DNA from: Agrypnia vestita
Taxonomy: Eukaryota; Arthropoda; Insecta; Trichoptera; Phryganeidae
Length of the DNA stretch: 64,000 nt
NCBI GenBank assembly: GCA_016648135.1
Contig: JADDOH010023043.1
Span: 1 to 64,000, forward strand
Reading direction: 5' to 3'
Part shown: positions 58,926 to 64,000 of the stretch, in pieces
Layout of the letters: each line of letters begins with the position of its first letter
Position numbering within the stretch: the stretch's first letter is position 1
The notes under the pieces: generated by a model
Seen by the model: only the letters and a program-made list of their open reading frames with translations
What the model was told of the DNA's origin: nothing
Database searches by the model: none
Translations under genes and position numbers: made by a program

Positions 58926-59560
58926 TTGTTGAAAAGTTTGTTTTGTGGGAAATTAATTAGTCTTATATCAATTTTAGGTTATTTAGAATAAATTTGAATA
59001 AAAGTTAAATCGTAAATTAATCGTGACATGATAAAACTAACTTAAAATACGTGTTTCAACATTTGGAAAGGTGAACCGGTGGAACCTTGAACTTTAACAG
59101 AAGCGTCCAATAGCGGAGATGCGTCGGTTATAACATCGATACTTCGCCAATACACAATGTCAATGTGTGGCCTGTGTCAATTTTAGCTACATTCCATCCA
59201 GTGTTCGATCTCATAGTACTCCTGGTCGAGTACTGCGGTGACCATTACTACTACCGCGATACCAGGAACAAAAGTTAATAAGAGCGAATTCTACGTAGAT
59301 AGATACGATAAACTACTAGAGTTTTTTTTTTCAACCGCTAATGGCACACTCTAGGAGAGTATTTACTAAATATATGCATGCACATAATACGATAGTGTGA
59401 GACAATACACTCACGCAATGAATTTTAACAATGATGTAGAAAAATATTAAATGTTTTAAATTTTATTGTATTTTTATTGTTTCAGATGTAAGTTTGTAGA
59501 TCTCCATAATCACACATAAGTAAATGAAAACCATTGTTTTTATTTCCATATGTGTTTCCT
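58926..59560. other. intergenic, no gene seen
   Basis: Nothing recognised apart from AT-rich sequence; the block 59080-59290 is GC-richer but non-coding by eye. Confidence 0.4.
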
Positions 59561-59564
59561 ATAT

Positions 59565-60790
59565 AGGGTGTACCAAAAATTACGCAACATTTTAAATAAT
59601 TTATTACACAGTTATTTTTTTTTAAATTGTAGTTATTTTTATTGAATCATAAAATACATTGGTTAGGGTTATGTATTGAATAGTACATAGCGATAAATGG
59701 CCTCCATGGCTTCACTGGCACATACGCACTCTTTTGTCGAAATTTTCCATGACCATTTTTCATAAATGTGGCTGAATTCTCCTCCTCCTTCAATGCACGG
59801 GTGGTTGTGGGATTGTTGGCATAGACCTTTGACTTCAAATGACCCCATAAAAAGGAATCAAGTAATGTTTTGATCACCAATTCTGATCACCGAAACGAGA
59901 GAGTTCACGACCAGGAAATGTCTCCTGCAGTAATTGAATGGTTTTATGGGATGTATGGCATGTGGTACCGTCTTGTTGAAACATCAATATCATCCAGTTT
60001 AGGTAGAAAGAACTCGGTTATCATGTCACGATATCGAGCACCAGTAACAGTCACTGCTTGACCAGCCCCATTTTCAAAGAAGTAAGATTCAATGATGCCT
60101 CCAGCCCAAAATTCCCACTAAACAGTGACACGTTGTTCATGCATTTATTTTTTGACAATCACATGTGGGTTCTCTGAACCCCAAATGCTGCAATTTTGAC
60201 AATTAACGAAGCCATCAAGGTGAAAATGAGCTTCATCGCTTGGGATGATTTTACTCGAAAAATCAGGATCCATTTGTTGATGTTCAATAATCCATTCAAC
60301 AAACTCTCTTCACTGTACATGGTCAATAGGCTTCAGTTCTTGTATCATATGAACTTTGTAAGCATAGAAACGCAGATTTTTAGTGAGTATACGCTGTAGA
60401 GAGCTTCTTGAAGTTTTCAATTCTTGTTCACGATGCCAAATTGATGTTCCTAGACTTCCACCAACAATCTCAGGCACCGCTTTGATACTAACATTTGAAC
60501 GGCTTGTTATTGGTCTGCCAACAACCAGTAAGTTTAGCATCACTAAGTTATCCAGTCTTCCTGAATTTTTCAGTTGCTCTCTTAACAGTTGACGAAGGTA
60601 AATCAATATTCCGACCACTGAGGCCGTAAAAATATTTTTCAACAATGAAAACACGTTGTTCTCTCGTATAGTGCTCTAGGTATGTTTACTTACCCTAAAC
60701 TGTCAACTGTCAAACAGTTTTTTTTGGGTTGCCAACACTTTACCGCTCAAATGGCAGCAAATACAAATCTTGCGTTAATTTTGGGACATT
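59565..60790 (-). mobile_element. Tc/mariner-superfamily element, decayed, about 1.23 kb
   Basis: The left end AGGGTGTACCAAAAATTACG is answered by a diverged complement (cttgcgttaattttgggaca) near 60769-60789. Minus-strand pieces: YTREQRVFIVEKYF near 60670, then KIIPSDEAHFHLDGFVN-like residues near 60230 (first catalytic Asp), VTVWWEFWAGG near 60120, and DSFLWGHLKSKVYANN near 59850-59800 (FLWGYLK block). Many frame breaks. The layout is that of arthropod Tc3/mariner-like transposases distinct from the mariner copies above. Confidence 0.75.
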
Positions 60791-60799
60791 ATTCAGATA

Positions 60800-61145
60800 T
60801 TTCTTTCAACATTTTTTTTTATGGGTGCGATTTAAAATATTCAGCCCGAGAGACTTGGGTGATTGGATTACACAAAAATAATGTAGTTATATGTTTTTAA
60901 CGGTCTTATTATACATTTCCATAATAAAATGGAAATCCTACATCTTCTTCCGCGCGACCGTATGTTCCTGTGTCAGTAACATTGCAAAACCAGCTTTATC
61001 ACATTAACGCAGATTTTAAGAATTCCAAAAAACTTTTTTTTAAATTAAGTTATGTCACCAGTGTGATATATTTTCAGGCAAACAAGATAAATTAGTTACA
61101 TAAATCAAAAATCTAACTATTTTTGAGATAGTCTGTGGATACAGT
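60800..61145. other. intergenic, no gene seen
   Basis: AT-rich; nothing recognised. Confidence 0.4.
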
Positions 61146-61149
61146 ATAT

Positions 61150-61333
61150 TTTAATATATTTTTTTAATAAACGTTTCAACAGGTTAAGAGGCTCAACTAC
61201 CTACTGAAGTCGGTACATCGCAAAAATACTTGAGTAAATCACATATATATGTATTGTGACTTCACCGAAAATCGAACACAGAACCCTCGGTGTGAGAAAT
61301 CAGTGTCATTCCTACTGGGCTACGAGGGCCGCA
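61150..61333 (-). repeat. tRNA-derived SINE (family 1), most complete copy
   Basis: On minus: A-box TAGCCCAGTAGG at 61322-61311 and B-box-like GTGTTCGAT at 61279-61271, about 32 nt apart, then the common tail (gtaagtcacaata, gtttattaaaa-like). Related copies at 2270 and 42090. Confidence 0.7.
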
Positions 61334-64000
61334 TTCGATAGGATAATGTTAGTTTTTCACCATCTCTTCAACATTGTTTTCAATCTTTTTTCTAAAGAAC
61401 ATTACAATAAAATCAATTCTCTTGCTTTAAGTTTATGTGGAAAATCTATTTCATGTTTATTATTATCCTTATAGAATAAAATAAAACTTATAGAATATTG
61501 AAAACTTAATAATTGGTATAGGGGGGCACGGCGTCGGCGAAACCGTCTGATCAGACCCATGGCTCGAGTCAGACTAGTTGAACAGGTTTCGCGCCTTCTC
61601 CACGCGTCTGGCTCCTTTCTCATTTGTATGGTTTCCAATTTGAAAAAACCGTTAAAATTTCGAGAAATCCAAAATTACACTATAATTAAATTTTTTAAAC
61701 GAAAATTTGTTAGATCATTTTTATCGTCGCCACGAGTCTGCTTGCAAAGCTTCAGCTCGATTGGATCACGGGAAAAGGATTAAAAATCGATCCAAAGTTT
61801 ATTCGGCAGACAAGCAGACGCTAAGAGTTAAAAGAAAGGGAGGAAAAATAAAAGAAATCACGGAATAAAACTAAAAAAAACATTATTTCAAAAATAATAA
61901 AAGGACAGGTACTTTACAGGAATTTAATAAATAGTAATTAAGTCAATTTTATTGCAAACAATTCAAAAAATAAAATACACAGTAATGGATAAAGCTAATT
62001 TTGCACCAGACTCACTAGTGGATACAATTAATTTTACTTTGTGTTGAATAATTTGTTCGGACATAACACTGTGCTGATCTTGGCTTTTTTATATTTTATT
62101 TTAATATTTTATATTTTCCGAATAGCTTTTAAGGGAAATATCGATATTCAAACTGTTTTAAAAAAACATAATAAAGATTATTTTCCACTGTACATCCTCA
62201 AAGAGATAATATTTTGTCCTGACGGTAACGACCTTTCCATGGAAATGGAAATAAGTAATGAAGTTGATTGCATCTTCTTAAGAAGGGCTTCTTATATTTA
62301 GGAATAATACAAAAATGTTTATTTCAGACTCGTTTTTAGTGGTTCATCCATCCAGCAGGTTCCATCCTGCAATGGGATCCGAAACGTCGGCATCGGCCAG
62401 AAAGGTCGTATATACACGGCAGAATATCTCAGAAAACTCTAACTATAAAGTTCTAAATGACCGTGAAAACCTGATAACTGTATTATCGAGAACATTCTAA
62501 TTAATTTAATAAATTAATATAATGCTAATGATTACCATAAATATTTGTTTTTTAATCAAATGGTTTCTCATTTTGTCGCATATTAGCATATCAAACATGT
62601 AACCTATTCATATTTATTTGATATATTGATTGTAAAATACGAGAATTTGTATTACATAAATATCACTTGTGATTTTGTATCTACTATTTACATATCTAAT
62701 GCATGTGATAAAACTGTACTTATTTGTATGCAACCGTTCGCTATGTACAAACCATGTTGACCTTTAGATTATAAAAATATTATATTATTTTTATTGCATA
62801 TCGATTCATTTTACGGTCTTTGAACCATAAATAAAAAAAATATTTAATTAGAATTCGCCGTTTATTTTAAAATCAAGCATATTTGTATTACTTGTTTTAA
62901 TGTGATTGATGATCGATTACTATTATAGTATTATATGTCTACTTTGTACAGTTTTATTACTTCCTTGAGTTTTTTTTTTGCGATCTACAGAGATAGCAAA
63001 GTTTATAGTTACTGATAAAACATCACTACGCAAGACGACTTGACATCTTGCGTAGTGATCTAAAAGTCGAGGTTCGCTCTCGGCAGCCGCTATGTTAACA
63101 CTTATACCTGCATTTAAAACAGGTGTAAAGACCATCCGTAATAACAAGGATAGATGTATTGACATTTCACCTACAACAAACGTAAAGTAAAGCGCGAGAC
63201 GGCGAATCTCTGAGACGTGGTGTTCACACGGAATAGCGAAATACGAGCGGTAGTAAGCCCTGAGCCATCGTATATGAGATTTACATCCACTTTTTTTAAT
63301 AGCTTCGTCTCTGTGAGACTTCTATAATTTATCCTTAATTAATTAATAAATTTTAAAAGTTATTTTTTAAAATATCCAAAGAATCTCATAGAAGCGAGTT
63401 CCACTTTTCAAGCATATCAGAGATTATCTTGAGTTGAAAATTCGCTTCTGCTTTAATGGCAAAAACTATAAATCGACGATGCAACCTATAAAATGAAACC
63501 ATTCTATCGCGAAAAAAATAATAAGGAAAAAATAAATAATAGATGCATACGCAATCGGATGCATAGAACTGTGCAAATGCATTGTTCATCGTGCAGAGCG
63601 AGTATAGAGTGTAGATGCATGCCTATTACAAAAATGCACAGAATTCTAATAATGTCGATATTGAACACAAGAATAATTCTGTACACGATAATAGAGCCAT
63701 CGGGTACCAACCGTATTAACCGAGATGTACATGAATAGATTGTTTAGATCCGTGAGAACCAGCGTCTCTCTTCGAGCACCTGGTGTACAATATTTTTGGA
63801 AGGTGGAACAAAATTAACTGCAATATAAGTGGTTCCTAAAGAATAAGTATTTATTTATTTATTTAAAAAAATGTATATTAAAGTTTTTATGAAAAAAGTT
63901 ACGGACGTTACACAAAGTTACGAACAGACCGACAGACAACGAAATTATCATTATTTGGATGTTAAAACATGCACATAACTATGCACGTAAATAATTTTTC
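61334..64000. other. intergenic to window end, no gene seen
   Basis: A GC-richer block at 61515-61625 (gcacggcgtcggcgaaacc) and another at 62340-62420 (atcctgcaatgggatccgaaacgtcgg, a hairpin-CGAAACGTCGG variant) look like repeat pieces. Open frames at 62041-62301, 62315-62500 and 63386-63738 show no recognisable motifs. The last 60 bases share ttacggacgttac with 30640. Confidence 0.4.
63022..63059. repeat. 14-bp perfect hairpin
   Basis: ATCACTACGCAAGA at 63022-63035 returns as its complement at 63046-63059; 10-nt loop. No T-run follows on either side. Confidence 0.75.

Noticed and set aside
62041..62301. 86-residue open frame with a hydrophobic N-terminus
   Set aside because: AT-rich, no promoter, no homology I recognise, no splice context; likely chance.

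Overview
This window looks like AT-rich insect nuclear DNA, most likely lepidopteran. The call rests on a cluster of larval-type RR-1 cuticular protein (CPR) genes, each with the classic intron after the third codon, and on the transposon mix: cecropia-type mariner, piggyBac-like TTAA elements, Helitron-like ends with CTAGT, PIF/Harbinger, Jockey- and RTE-type LINEs and tRNA-derived SINEs. The species cannot be read from the sequence. I see no canonical tRNA or rRNA gene, no CRISPR array and no prokaryotic content.

The host genes are six three-exon RR-1 CPR genes, called A to F here: A (3687-5308, minus), B (11453-12909, minus), C (19447-20791, plus), D (26356-28144, minus), E (39373-40255, minus) and F (51281-52653, minus). 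Each has a 9-nt first coding exon (MKL), a 119-122 nt second exon (signal peptide remainder and linker) and a 214-217 nt third exon carrying the chitin-binding Rebers-Riddiford domain. Products are secreted proteins of 113-114 residues. B and C have identical exon-3 proteins and lie head to head. D and F encode the same 114-residue protein with only four synonymous differences. E is the most divergent. A seventh first exon with its own promoter (29565-29688) lies upstream of D and is either an alternative D promoter or a relic. A, B, C, D, F and the orphan share a core promoter: TATAAAAG about 32 nt before a TCAGT-type initiator, usually a TGTCACA box between them, and a GACTRGTTTTTT-like box just upstream of TATA.

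The rest is intergenic and repeat-rich. 1-2.4 kb holds a mariner copy, a foldback MITE and a SINE. 6-10.5 kb holds a TTAA element, a Helitron-like minisatellite block and an inverted-repeat element. 13-18.5 kb is a TE nest between the divergent genes B and C, with a perfect 174-bp-arm palindrome and a LINE. 21.6-25 kb holds a Jockey-type LINE, an internally deleted mariner and an RTE fragment. 31-38 kb holds a piggyBac-like element, a second RTE fragment and another palindrome. 45-49 kb holds two MITEs, a Harbinger derivative and an FB-like element. 57-61.3 kb holds a full-length broken mariner, a decayed Tc/mariner-like element and a SINE. All transposase and reverse transcriptase genes are broken, except that mariner copy 2 keeps an intact ORF joining the DNA-binding half to the C-terminal tail.

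The genes probably act together in epidermal cuticle formation: they encode near-redundant soft-cuticle proteins behind a shared promoter design. The most unusual non-coding signal is a recurring hairpin followed by CGAAAC, often preceded by YTGAYRA, found in several unrelated repeat fragments. It resembles a hammerhead ribozyme core and needs a structure-aware check.
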